Part shown: positions 51,413-58,945 of the stretch, piece after piece
How positions within the stretch are numbered: position 1 is the first letter of the stretch
Layout of the letters: every line of letters starts with the position of its first letter
DNA from: Amarolinea aalborgensis
GTDB lineage: Bacteria; Chloroflexota; Anaerolineae; SSC4; Amarolineaceae
NCBI RefSeq assembly: GCF_900491745.1
Contig: NZ_UETR01000012.1
Coordinates: 74,678-138,677 of the forward strand
Length of the DNA stretch: 64,000 nucleotides
Direction of reading: 5' to 3'
Translations under genes and position numbers: made by a program
The notes under the pieces: generated by a model
Database searches by the model: none
Told to the model about the DNA's origin: nothing
What the model saw: the letters and a program-made list of their open reading frames with translations, nothing else

Positions 51413-53110
51413 TCAGATCACAGTGGGCGGGGTATACTCGCCCCACTCTTGCCGCAACACACCGCAGATTTCGCCCAGCGTGGCGTAGGCGCGCACGGCG
51501 TCCAAAATGGGCGGCAGCAGGTTGCTCTCCGGGCCGCCCGGCGCCTGGGCCACTGTGCGCAACTGCGCCAGGGCCGCGCCCACCGCCGCGTTGTCTCGCT
51601 GCGAACGCAGTTGTTCCAGGCGTGAATGCTGTACGCGGTAGGTCTCCGGGTCAGGCCGGAAAATGCCGACGGGACGCTCCTCACCCGGCGCCTGGAACGC
51701 ATTGACGCCTACGATCAGCTGGCGGCCGCTCTCGACGGCCTGTTGGTATTTCCACGCGCTGTCGGCGATCTCCTGCTGCATCCAGCCGCTTTCGATGGCC
51801 TGGATAGAGCCGCCCATCTCTTCGATTTTCTCGATCAGCGCGCGCGCCTCTGCTTCCAGGCGGTCGGTCAGCGACTCCACATAATACGAACCGGCCAATG
51901 GGTCAATCACTTCGGTCACGCCAATTTCGTGCGCGATGATTTGCTGCGTGCGGAGGGCGGTGGCCTGCGCCTCCTCGGTCGGCAGCGCCAGCGCCTCATC
52001 GTAGCAGCTCAGCGCCAGGCTCTGGATGCCGCCCAGAACGCTGGCCAGGGCCTGGAAACCGGCGCGGGCGATGTTGTTGAGCGGCTGCTGCGCAGTCAGC
52101 GTGGCGCCGCCGGTTTGGACGTGCGTGCGCAGCGCCATGCTGGTCGGCTTCTGCGCGCCGTAGCGGTCGCGCAGAATGGTGGCCCACAAACGGCGCAGGG
52201 CGCGGTACTTGGCTACTTCCTCGAAGAAGTTATTCTGTGTGTTGAAGATCCACGAGATGCGCGCGGCAAAGTCGTCAATGGGAACGCCTCGAGCCAGCAC
52301 GGCATTGGCATACGAGATGGCGTTGGCAATCGCGAAGGCCATCTCTTGCGCGGCCGTGCTGCCAGCGTCGCGAATGTGATAGCCGCTGACGCTGATGGCG
52401 TTCCAGCGCGGGACTTGCCGCGCGCAGAAGGCGATGGTGTCAGCGGCCAGGCGCACACTGGGGCCAGGTGGAAAGATGTACGTGCCGCGCGCGACGTATT
52501 CTTTGAGGATGTCGTTCTGAATCGTGCCGGTGAGCTTGTTGGCTGGCACGCCGCGCTTTTCACCCGTGGCAATCACCATGGCTAACAGCACACTGGCCGG
52601 CGCGTTGATGGTCATACTGATGCTGACCTTCTCCAGCGGGATGCCGTCCAGCAGCGCCTCCATGTCGGCCAGGGAGTCAACCGCTACGCCAGCCTGACCC
52701 ACTTCGCCAGAGGCCAGGGGGTCATCACTATCATAACCAATCTGCGTGGCGAGGTCGAACGCGACGCTGAGACCGGTCTGGCCCTGGCTGAGCAGGTATT
52801 TGAAGCGCTCGTTGGCTTCGGCGGCTGTGCCATAGCCGGCGTATTGACGCATGGTCCAGAAGCGGCTGCGGTACATGGTAGGCTGCACGCCGCGTGTAAA
52901 CGGGAACTGACCGGGAAAACCGAGGCGCTCCAGATACCACGTCTGGTCAGCCAGCGGCGGCGGCTGTGGGCCGGCATCCAGCGGCGTGTGCAATCGTTGA
53001 AACGCCTGGGTTTCCGGCCGCTCAGGCGCGCGGCGGATTGAGTCAGCCAGATCGCCTGCTTCCCAGCGCTGCCATTCTTCGGCCAGTAAATTCTGATCAG
53101 CTTCCTGCAT
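51413..53110 (-). CDS. Methylmalonyl-CoA mutase, large (catalytic) subunit
   Basis: A 565-residue mutase without the B12-binding domain, as in archaeal-type two-subunit enzymes. The substrate block reads RFWTMRQYAGYGTA with Tyr90, and ILKEYVARGTYIFPP with Arg208; those match the Tyr89 and Arg207 of methylmalonyl-CoA mutase, where isobutyryl-CoA mutases have Phe and Gln. GYHIRDAGS contains His245. The small cobalamin-binding subunit is not in the window. It interconverts (R)-methylmalonyl-CoA and succinyl-CoA. It stands about 1 kb from the CoA-ester operon, separated by a DUF2283 pair. Confidence 0.92.
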   Translation of the reverse strand: MQEADQNLLAEEWQRWEAGDLADSIRRAPERPETQAFQRLHTPLDAGPQPPPLADQTWYLERLGFPGQFPFTRGVQPTMYRSRFWTMRQYAGYGTAAEANERFKYLLSQGQTGLSVAFDLATQIGYDSDDPLASGEVGQAGVAVDSLADMEALLDGIPLEKVSISMTINAPASVLLAMVIATGEKRGVPANKLTGTIQNDILKEYVARGTYIFPPGPSVRLAADTIAFCARQVPRWNAISVSGYHIRDAGSTAAQEMAFAIANAISYANAVLARGVPIDDFAARISWIFNTQNNFFEEVAKYRALRRLWATILRDRYGAQKPTSMALRTHVQTGGATLTAQQPLNNIARAGFQALASVLGGIQSLALSCYDEALALPTEEAQATALRTQQIIAHEIGVTEVIDPLAGSYYVESLTDRLEAEARALIEKIEEMGGSIQAIESGWMQQEIADSAWKYQQAVESGRQLIVGVNAFQAPGEERPVGIFRPDPETYRVQHSRLEQLRSQRDNAAVGAALAQLRTVAQAPGGPESNLLPPILDAVRAYATLGEICGVLRQEWGEYTPPTVI

Positions 53111-53204
53111 AGAGCACCCCTATTTTGTAGAACAAGTCATAGGGCATCGTAGACTTTGGAAGTCAGCCCTTGCTTCTCAACACCACCTGTGTTTGAGTAC
53201 CTGA

Positions 53205-53621
53205 TCACGCGACTGCCATCAATGGCTGCAATTCCACGTAGGCAAAAGGCTTTCGCTCCGTAGGCGACGCCTGGAAGTGAGAGAGTTTCAGGAACTGACT
53301 GACGGGCGTGGTGGTCATGGCGCGTACCACGATCTCGCGCCATTCTTCTGGAATCTGCTCCAGCTTATCTAAAGGATAGCTGCGCGGGCCATATTCAGTA
53401 TGTTCTGTCAGAATCGAAAAATGAAGCAGCACCAAACCAACCACCCGTCGCGTCTGCCTGTTAAAGCGCAAAATGATGTGATCGGTCAACTCGATGCCAG
53501 TGGCAGGTTCGTTCTCAGCAAAGAAGATCTCTAGAATGTCAGCCTCTTGATCGTAGACTAGCCGCACGGATGTGCCATCGTTTGCCGTAATCTGAGTCCT
53601 GTAAAGGCTTAACTCATGCAT
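53205..53621 (-). CDS. DUF2283-like protein, putative antitoxin
   Basis: A 138-residue protein. The stretch VRLVYDQEADILEIFFAENE is the DUF2283 core (Y-D-x-E-A-D-x-L), followed by a second strand IILRFNRQTRRVVGLVLLH. DUF2283 proteins are small and often sit beside a putative toxin. It starts 4 nt after the stop of the gene below, so the pair is almost certainly co-translated. AGAGGT lies about 7 nt before the ATG. The remaining ~50 C-terminal residues show no recognised domain. Confidence 0.65.
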   Translation of the reverse strand: MHELSLYRTQITANDGTSVRLVYDQEADILEIFFAENEPATGIELTDHIILRFNRQTRRVVGLVLLHFSILTEHTEYGPRSYPLDKLEQIPEEWREIVVRAMTTTPVSQFLKLSHFQASPTERKPFAYVELQPLMAVA

Positions 53622-53625
53622 GCGC

Positions 53626-53946
53626 TTACCTCTTGGAGTGGATATACTGAGCCCACCCTGTCAACACGAAGTTGTTAGGAACGTAATTGCCCTGCTCATT
53701 GAGGCGAGTTTTGAAAACGACCACAACCACCAAGTGATTGTTCTCTGGCAGCATCTCGTCAAACCGCTTGAAATACCGATACTCGTTGGGGACCAACGAG
53801 TCTTGCTGCCGACGCCCGGTGCGCAACGTATCAAGAAACTGGTTGAACAGCGGCTCTAATTCGGGCCGGGACTCCAGTATATGTCGCCAGCGCTCTTCAG
53901 TGAAGTAAACGGTATTCCCGAAGCGGTCTTGAACCGTCCATTTCAT
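53626..53946 (-). CDS. Unknown small protein, possible nuclease toxin (BECR-like)
   Basis: A 106-residue protein beginning MKWTVQDRFGNTVYFTEERW and continuing WRHILESRPELEPLF; the family occurs in pairs with DUF2283-like genes in Cyanobacteria and Chloroflexota. The pattern of a His in a helix after a beta strand, then hydrophobic strands (HLVVVVVFKTRL) and a C-terminal GWAQYI, recalls barnase/EndoU/ColicinE5-RelE-type folds, but I cannot name the family firmly. A near-consensus promoter lies upstream. With the DUF2283 gene it forms a likely two-gene module. Confidence 0.5.
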   Translation of the reverse strand: MKWTVQDRFGNTVYFTEERWRHILESRPELEPLFNQFLDTLRTGRRQQDSLVPNEYRYFKRFDEMLPENNHLVVVVVFKTRLNEQGNYVPNNFVLTGWAQYIHSKR

Positions 53947-54010
53947 GGTTCACCAATTTCCTTCCCGTCTTGGTGCAACCTGAGAGGCCAGGGCGTCCAC
54001 AAGGCGGCCC

Positions 54011-54039
54011 ATCGTAGTGCCAGAGTGGTTATTTGTCAA
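54011..54039 (-). promoter_or_regulatory. Promoter of the two-gene DUF2283 module
   Basis: On the minus strand TTGACA (54034-54039), 17-bp spacer, TACGAT (54011-54016), about 65 bp before the first start codon. It abuts a 62-bp inverted repeat at 54049-54110. Confidence 0.6.
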
Positions 54040-54048
54040 CTCGTGCAG

Positions 54049-54110
54049 GCGGAGAGCAGACAGCGCAGAGTAACAGATATATTCTGACAATCTATCTGTC
54101 TGCTCTCCGC
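54049..54110. repeat. 15-bp perfect inverted repeat with 32-bp centre
   Basis: GCGGAGAGCAGACAG (54049-54063) and CTGTCTGCTCTCCGC (54096-54110) pair perfectly. The AT-rich centre has a second, partly competing stem, ACAGATA (54073-54079) with TATCTGT (54093-54099). It stands between the lyase-like gene's 3' end and the promoter of the DUF2283 module. No T-run follows, so it may be an operator, a weak terminator or a miniature mobile-element relic. Confidence 0.6.
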
Positions 54111-54115
54111 AACAG

Positions 54116-55570
54116 TCAACTGTTCTTCTTATACGCGCGGTTCTGCACGATCCTGACGAAAGAGCGGCCGTGCAGCTCTTCCAGGGTGATACCCGTCGCG
54201 GTGGCTTCTTGTTCGGTGATGGCGCCGCAAGCGATGCCGCGCAAGAAGAAGTTGAGCAGCCCCTGCCCGGTTGCGGCATCGTCGAACATATTGCCGCTCA
54301 GCGTGGCCTGCGCGGCTGCATCCACAAAACGATTGAGGCGCTTGCTGGCATCCTCCAGGCTCTCCAGGAAGAAGGTGTAGACGGCGGCATAGCGCACCGG
54401 CAGCTGCGCCGGGTTCAAGTCCCAGCCCTGGTAGTAGGCATGGCGCAGCGAATGGCCGATATTATCGTAGTGCAGTTTCCACGCGGCATGCACAACGGCC
54501 AGGTTCTCGGCCTCCTGCTGCGGGGTGAGCGGCTTATCTTTCGTGGCGCGGTGCGGGCCAATCGGCATGACCGTGGTGGCGCCGTCGCTGACGCTGACCC
54601 CAGTGCCGGCCAGGCTGACCTGCAGCACGTGCCGGGCAAAATCGGCCGCCGGGTGCGTGTGCGTCTGGTAGTGCGCGGTGATATTGCACAGCGCCGTGTA
54701 GTCATAGGTGCCGTAAGCGCAGTAGCGCACACGTCCCTTACCGGCGCGCACCAACAGGTTGACCGTGTTTTCGCCCAGGTGGTTGATGATGGCCTGCGGC
54801 GTTTCGATCATCAGGTCCATGCCGATGACGCCCGGCGCGATGCCATTTTTGGCTTCCAGCAGATCGAGCAAGTCAGCCAGGGTGGACACCTGCTCAGGGA
54901 TCGTCACTTTGGGCAAGGTGACGACGAAATTGGCCGGCGTCTTGCCGCCGCTCGCTGCGGCCAGGGACGTGAGGACCAGGTCCAACGTGCGCATGCCTCG
55001 CTTCGCGCTTTCCTGGGTGAACGGCTTGATGCGAATACCGATGAACGGCGGCAGCGTGCCCGCGGCCATGCCCGCGGCCAGTTCCTTGCCGACGCTCATG
55101 GCATGGGCGTCTTCTTCGTCGTCCGGCCGGTTGCCATAGCCATCTTCGAAATCGACGCGGTAATCTTCCACCGGTTCGGTCTGCATCTTCTCGCGCACAC
55201 GCTTGAAAACGGTGTAGGCCATCCACGCTGGCTCGTGCGTGAAGCTGGCCGCCTGCGGGTCCTTCTCGATGATAGCGGCCAGGTGTTCGATATCGGCGCT
55301 GCTTTCGGGCAGCGTCGCGGCGCCCGGCAGCCCAAGCGCCTTGGCGAAGATCGCAAAGTCCGGCGCGTAGGCATCCAGGTTGCGCAGGCCGATGCCGCCC
55401 AGCTTGAATGCCGTATCGCTCTTGAAAAGATGAGCGCCGCCATATACCGTGTGCACGGGCTGACGCGTGGTCACGTCACCGGGGTAGTTATCGGCAAACT
55501 GTTGATTTGCTTGCGTGAGGCGCTCGACAATCGGCGCCATGTCCAATGACGAAAGAGAGAGATTGCTCAT
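54116..55570 (-). CDS. DUF6986-type aldolase/citrate lyase/malate synthase-superfamily protein
   Basis: A 484-residue protein of the HpcH/citE-like TIM-barrel group in the long form known as DUF6986. It shows TTRQPVHTVYGGAHLF, the acidic metal-binding strand YRVDFEDGYG, GIRIKPFTQESAKRG, VTLPKVTIPEQV and GMDLMIETPQAI. Relatives cleave or form C-C bonds of acyl-CoA thioesters (malyl-, citramalyl-CoA) or have unproven activities. Its gene follows an acyl-CoA dehydrogenase by 11 nt, so a CoA lyase role is plausible. The usual C-terminal Asp of malyl-CoA lyases cannot be confidently placed. Ends the ccr operon. Confidence 0.75.
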   Translation of the reverse strand: MSNLSLSSLDMAPIVERLTQANQQFADNYPGDVTTRQPVHTVYGGAHLFKSDTAFKLGGIGLRNLDAYAPDFAIFAKALGLPGAATLPESSADIEHLAAIIEKDPQAASFTHEPAWMAYTVFKRVREKMQTEPVEDYRVDFEDGYGNRPDDEEDAHAMSVGKELAAGMAAGTLPPFIGIRIKPFTQESAKRGMRTLDLVLTSLAAASGGKTPANFVVTLPKVTIPEQVSTLADLLDLLEAKNGIAPGVIGMDLMIETPQAIINHLGENTVNLLVRAGKGRVRYCAYGTYDYTALCNITAHYQTHTHPAADFARHVLQVSLAGTGVSVSDGATTVMPIGPHRATKDKPLTPQQEAENLAVVHAAWKLHYDNIGHSLRHAYYQGWDLNPAQLPVRYAAVYTFFLESLEDASKRLNRFVDAAAQATLSGNMFDDAATGQGLLNFFLRGIACGAITEQEATATGITLEELHGRSFVRIVQNRAYKKNS

Positions 55571-55581
55571 GTGAAACCCTT

Positions 55582-56742
55582 TCAGGACAACAGGCGCTTG
55601 GCGATGACTTCGGCCTGAATTTCGCTCGTGCCTTCGAAGATCTTGAACACTCGGCCATCACGCCAGAAGCGATGGGCCGGATATTCGAGCGAATAGCCGT
55701 AACCGCCAAAAATTTGCATCGCGTCGGAAGTGACGTGTTCCACCATTTCCGCGCAGAAGAGCTTAGCCATACCAGCTTCCAGGTCACAGCGTTGGCCCAT
55801 ATCCTTCATGCGCGCGGCGTAATAGGTGAGCTGACGCCCAGCCTCAATCTGCGTGCGCATGTGAGCCAGTTTGTGGCGGATGATCTGAAATTCGCTGATG
55901 GCCTGTCCAAACTGCTGACGCTCCTGCGAATACTTCAGCGCGGCGTCGAACGCGGCTTGCGCCACGCCCACGGCGCGGGCTGCGGTCTGAATGCGCGCCC
56001 ACTCGTAGGTTGCCATCAATTGATAAAAACCCTTGTTTTCCACCCCGCCAATCAGGTTGGCAACCGGAACCCTGAAATCCTCGAAGCCGAGGCTGAACGA
56101 ACGCATGCCGTAATAGCCCACGGTTGGGATGTATTCGCCGGACAACTGCGGCGGATGGAAATGATCGCCTGGCTCTTTTTCAACCAGGATGATGCTCAGC
56201 CCCTTGTGGCGCAAGGAAGCATCGGGATGGGTGCGCGCGAGCACGGTGAGGATGTGGGCGCGATTGGCAAACGTGCACCAGGTCTTGGCGCCGTTGAACA
56301 CATACTCATCGCCATCGCGCACCGCGCGCAGCTGCATACCGGCCGTGTCCGAACCCGCATTTGGCTCGGTAAAGGCCGCCGCAGTCAAAATATCGCCGGA
56401 GACGATACCAGGTAGATACTTTTCCTTCTGTTCCTGCGTACCGTGCGCCAGGATCAGAGTGCCGGTGATCAGGTTGCGCGTGAGCACGCTGCCCACGCCC
56501 AGCCAACCACGGCTCAGCTCTTCGGTGACCAGCGTCATACTCACGGCATCCATGCCGGCGCCGCCCCACTCCTCCGGGAATGACATGCCGAAAAAGCCCA
56601 GGTTCGCCATCTGCTTGATGAGATCCATCGGGATCTCTTGGGCGCCCCGGTAGTATTCGTCGGCAATCGGCATCACCTTTTCCTCGGTGAACTTGCGGAC
56701 GGTCTGACGCACTGCTTCGTGCTCGTCGGTTAGAAAAGACAT
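55582..56742 (-). CDS. Acyl-CoA dehydrogenase, possibly methylsuccinyl-CoA dehydrogenase-like
   Basis: A 386-residue FAD acyl-CoA dehydrogenase. AAAFTEPNAGSDTAGMQL and KTWCTFANRAHIL bind FAD/substrate; the catalytic Glu is in FKIFEGTSEIQ near the C-terminus, the position used by short/medium-chain members. MQIFGGYGYSLEYPAHRFWRD is a second family block. In the middle of a ccr operon it could oxidise methylsuccinyl-CoA to mesaconyl-CoA as in the ethylmalonyl-CoA pathway, but butyryl-CoA is equally possible. GAGG is 8 nt before the start; ccr ends 26 bp upstream. Confidence 0.85.
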   Translation of the reverse strand: MSFLTDEHEAVRQTVRKFTEEKVMPIADEYYRGAQEIPMDLIKQMANLGFFGMSFPEEWGGAGMDAVSMTLVTEELSRGWLGVGSVLTRNLITGTLILAHGTQEQKEKYLPGIVSGDILTAAAFTEPNAGSDTAGMQLRAVRDGDEYVFNGAKTWCTFANRAHILTVLARTHPDASLRHKGLSIILVEKEPGDHFHPPQLSGEYIPTVGYYGMRSFSLGFEDFRVPVANLIGGVENKGFYQLMATYEWARIQTAARAVGVAQAAFDAALKYSQERQQFGQAISEFQIIRHKLAHMRTQIEAGRQLTYYAARMKDMGQRCDLEAGMAKLFCAEMVEHVTSDAMQIFGGYGYSLEYPAHRFWRDGRVFKIFEGTSEIQAEVIAKRLLS

Positions 56743-56768
56743 ACAAAACCTCGTTGTGATGTGACTCG

Positions 56769-58652
56769 CTAGGCTGGATCACGGGGCGCCGCGGGATTGG
56801 CGTAGCCCATCATTTGGCGGATGATGTCGGTCATCGAAATGACGCCGACTGGGCGCAGATGTTCGCCCTCCTCCTGTACGACCACCAGGCGATGAATGCG
56901 ATTGCGGGTCAGGGTGGTGATCACCTCCGACACAGGCGTGTCAAGCGTACAGGTGATGAGATCAGGCGTCATGATGTCGGCGGCTGTCATGTGCGCAACG
57001 TCGGCGGGCGAGCGACCCTGGCGCGCCAGCACCATATCGGTCTGCGAGACCACGCCTGAGGCATAGCCCTGCTCATCCACGACCACGACGGCGTGGATGT
57101 GATTTTCGACCATCGTGCGGGCCACCTCATCCACCGTCGTTGCCTCGCTGCAGGTGATCACGCCAGGGTGCATAACGGCCTGGACCGGGCGTCGATCTAC
57201 AAATTCGCCGCCGACTGGAATCCCAGGGCGTGGGCGAGCGTAGATATCTTCGGGTTCCATCTCAACCTCCACGGCCTCAGCCGGCGCCTCGGACGTAATC
57301 TCGTACAGGCCGCGCATCGCGGCGCGTTGGTCAGCCGTGTTCAGCAGCCCGGTGCTGATGGCGCCTACCAGGATGGACATGTTTCCATGGGGATGGCGGT
57401 TTTCATACATCAACTGATGCGACAGGGGCAGTTCGTCCCAGGAGAATGTCTGCGAAAGGCAAGGGTCGACTTTGCCCGCAATCACCAGGTCATTGATGCC
57501 CTTGGCTTGATCGTCGTTGGCAAAGTGAGAGCCTTGCAAACGCTTCTGGCGCATCCACAGGTAGCGCAGATCAACTGTGGCGTTATACCCAGTGGTGCCA
57601 GCGCAAATAACCACCATGCCGCCTGTGTCGCACACGAACACCGAAGTCGGGACAGTCGTTTCGCCGGGATGCTCAAAGACGATGCGCGGGCTGCGCCGAT
57701 CGCCGAGCACATCCCAGATGGCCTTGCCAAAGCTGCGCACCCCTTTCAGCCAGGTGTTGTAGCCAACGGTATCTTTCCAGTGCGGCAGCATGCCCCAGTG
57801 ATTGAAATCCTTGCGATTGATGCACCCTTTGGCGCCGAGACTCATGCAGAACTCCACTTTGCTCTCGTCAGAGATGACGGCGATTGGAATGCCGCCCGCC
57901 GCTTTGACGATTTGAATGGCCTGCGAGCCGAGTCCCCCGGCGCCGCCCCAAATCAAGACGACATCGTTTGGCTGCACATTGTGCGGAGGCCAGGCATGCA
58001 GCATGCGGTAGGCGGTCGCGCCAACCAGCATGTAGGCGGCGGCGGCCTCCCACGTCAAATGTTTAGGCTTGGGAAGACACTGATGCGCCTGCACCTTGGT
58101 GAACTGGGCAAAACTGCCCCAATTGGTTTCATAGCCCCAAATGCGAAAACTGGCCCCATACATCGGGTCGCCGCCGGCCTTGACGAGCGGGTCGTTGCGA
58201 TCCCAGGAGCCGCAGTGAATGACCACTTCATCGCCCACTTTGACGTTGGTGACATCCTTGCCCACCTTGTAAACGATGCCGCTGCCATCGCTGCCGCCAA
58301 TATGGAAGGGCTCCTTTTCGCCCGCCTTCAGTCGCGCGCCAATCACATCTATCGGCACACCCAGGGCTGCCCAGACATTGTTGTAGTTGACGCCAGCGGC
58401 CATCACATAGACCAGCACCTCGTCGTCGGCGGGCTCCGGTACATCAATCACTTCCACCTGGAAAGCCTTGTTTGGCTCGCCAAAACGCTCTTGCCGAATC
58501 AGCCAGGCATACATCTGCTTGGGGACATGCCCGATGGGCGGCATCTCGCCGACTTGGTAGAGATCTTTCACCGATTCTGTGCGGTGACCAGCGCTCGGCG
58601 ACTTGGTCGCGATACTCGGTTGTGCAGCAACTTCCACAGGCAATACCTCCAT
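56769..58652 (-). CDS. ccr: Crotonyl-CoA carboxylase/reductase fused to two CBS domains
   Basis: A 627-residue fusion. Residues 1 to ~440 are a Ccr: AAGVNYNNVWAALG, IWGYETNWGSFAQF, the NADPH loop IWGGAGGLGSQAIQ (234-247) and QKRLQGSHFAND with His376. Ccr reductively carboxylates crotonyl-CoA to ethylmalonyl-CoA with NADPH and CO2. After a ~50-residue acidic linker come CBS domains at ~493-545 (VMHPGVITCSEATTV) and ~558-618 (IMTPDLITCTL...VISMTDIIRQM), which usually bind AMP, ATP or SAM. The carboxylase pocket Phe of known Ccr enzymes appears as Tyr174. SD GGAGGTGA is 4 nt before the ATG. First gene of the operon. Confidence 0.9.
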   Translation of the reverse strand: MEVLPVEVAAQPSIATKSPSAGHRTESVKDLYQVGEMPPIGHVPKQMYAWLIRQERFGEPNKAFQVEVIDVPEPADDEVLVYVMAAGVNYNNVWAALGVPIDVIGARLKAGEKEPFHIGGSDGSGIVYKVGKDVTNVKVGDEVVIHCGSWDRNDPLVKAGGDPMYGASFRIWGYETNWGSFAQFTKVQAHQCLPKPKHLTWEAAAAYMLVGATAYRMLHAWPPHNVQPNDVVLIWGGAGGLGSQAIQIVKAAGGIPIAVISDESKVEFCMSLGAKGCINRKDFNHWGMLPHWKDTVGYNTWLKGVRSFGKAIWDVLGDRRSPRIVFEHPGETTVPTSVFVCDTGGMVVICAGTTGYNATVDLRYLWMRQKRLQGSHFANDDQAKGINDLVIAGKVDPCLSQTFSWDELPLSHQLMYENRHPHGNMSILVGAISTGLLNTADQRAAMRGLYEITSEAPAEAVEVEMEPEDIYARPRPGIPVGGEFVDRRPVQAVMHPGVITCSEATTVDEVARTMVENHIHAVVVVDEQGYASGVVSQTDMVLARQGRSPADVAHMTAADIMTPDLITCTLDTPVSEVITTLTRNRIHRLVVVQEEGEHLRPVGVISMTDIIRQMMGYANPAAPRDPA

Positions 58653-58704
58653 ACTATCACCTCCGTGGCGGCTCTGGTTTGGCCAAAGCGCCGTTTATGA
58701 TTCG

Positions 58705-58804
58705 GATGTCCGGTGGTGGACATCGTACGTGGTCATTTCGCTGGCAACCTGGCCGCGGCGTGCGCACAGCCTGGGTCAGGCCGCACGATCAGCTGCTGGT
58801 TGCC
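58705..58804 (-). ncRNA. Candidate structured 5' leader of the ccr operon
   Basis: Between the predicted transcription start (~58833) and the ccr SD lie nested perfect helices: P1 58743-58749 with 58798-58804 (7 bp, GGCAACC/GGTTGCC); P2 58759-58764 with 58782-58787 (6 bp) continuing as 58769-58773 with 58777-58781 (5 bp, 3-nt loop); and P3 58705-58711 with 58718-58724 (GATGTCC/GGACATC). It matches no riboswitch I know, cobalamin included. Inference from pairing only. Confidence 0.35.
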
Positions 58805-58839
58805 GGAGAGGGCACAATAGCAACATCGTTCATAAAATA

Positions 58840-58869
58840 GTGTAGGTCATGATGCCCCCAATTGTCAAA
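58840..58869 (-). promoter_or_regulatory. Promoter of the ccr operon
   Basis: On the minus strand TTGACA (58864-58869), 18-bp spacer, TACACT (58840-58845). It leaves a leader of about 180 nt before ccr. Confidence 0.55.
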
Positions 58870-58945
58870 TTCTACAACGCGGTGCGTCATAAATGAGCAT
58901 GAATAAGATGCCTTCTTAACTTGTCTGTCCACTCGACACGACGCA

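Noticed and set aside
51413..53110. Isobutyryl-CoA or ethylmalonyl-CoA mutase
   Set aside because: Tyr90 and Arg208 match methylmalonyl-CoA mutase, where isobutyryl-CoA mutase has Phe and Gln, and the overall pattern differs from ethylmalonyl-CoA mutase.
54049..54110. Inverted repeat as an insertion sequence end
   Set aside because: There is no transposase and only 62 bp, with no target-site duplication that I can see; kept as an inverted repeat of unknown role.
57093..58700. Long plus-strand frame opposite ccr, and similar long antisense frames elsewhere (2686-3912, 47434-48894, 54170-55549)
   Set aside because: They are shadows of GC-rich genes: no Shine-Dalgarno, His/Arg/Gln-rich composition, no domains.
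58743..58804. Cobalamin riboswitch upstream of ccr
   Set aside because: No B12-box-like sequence or typical core is present in the leader; only general pairing is seen.
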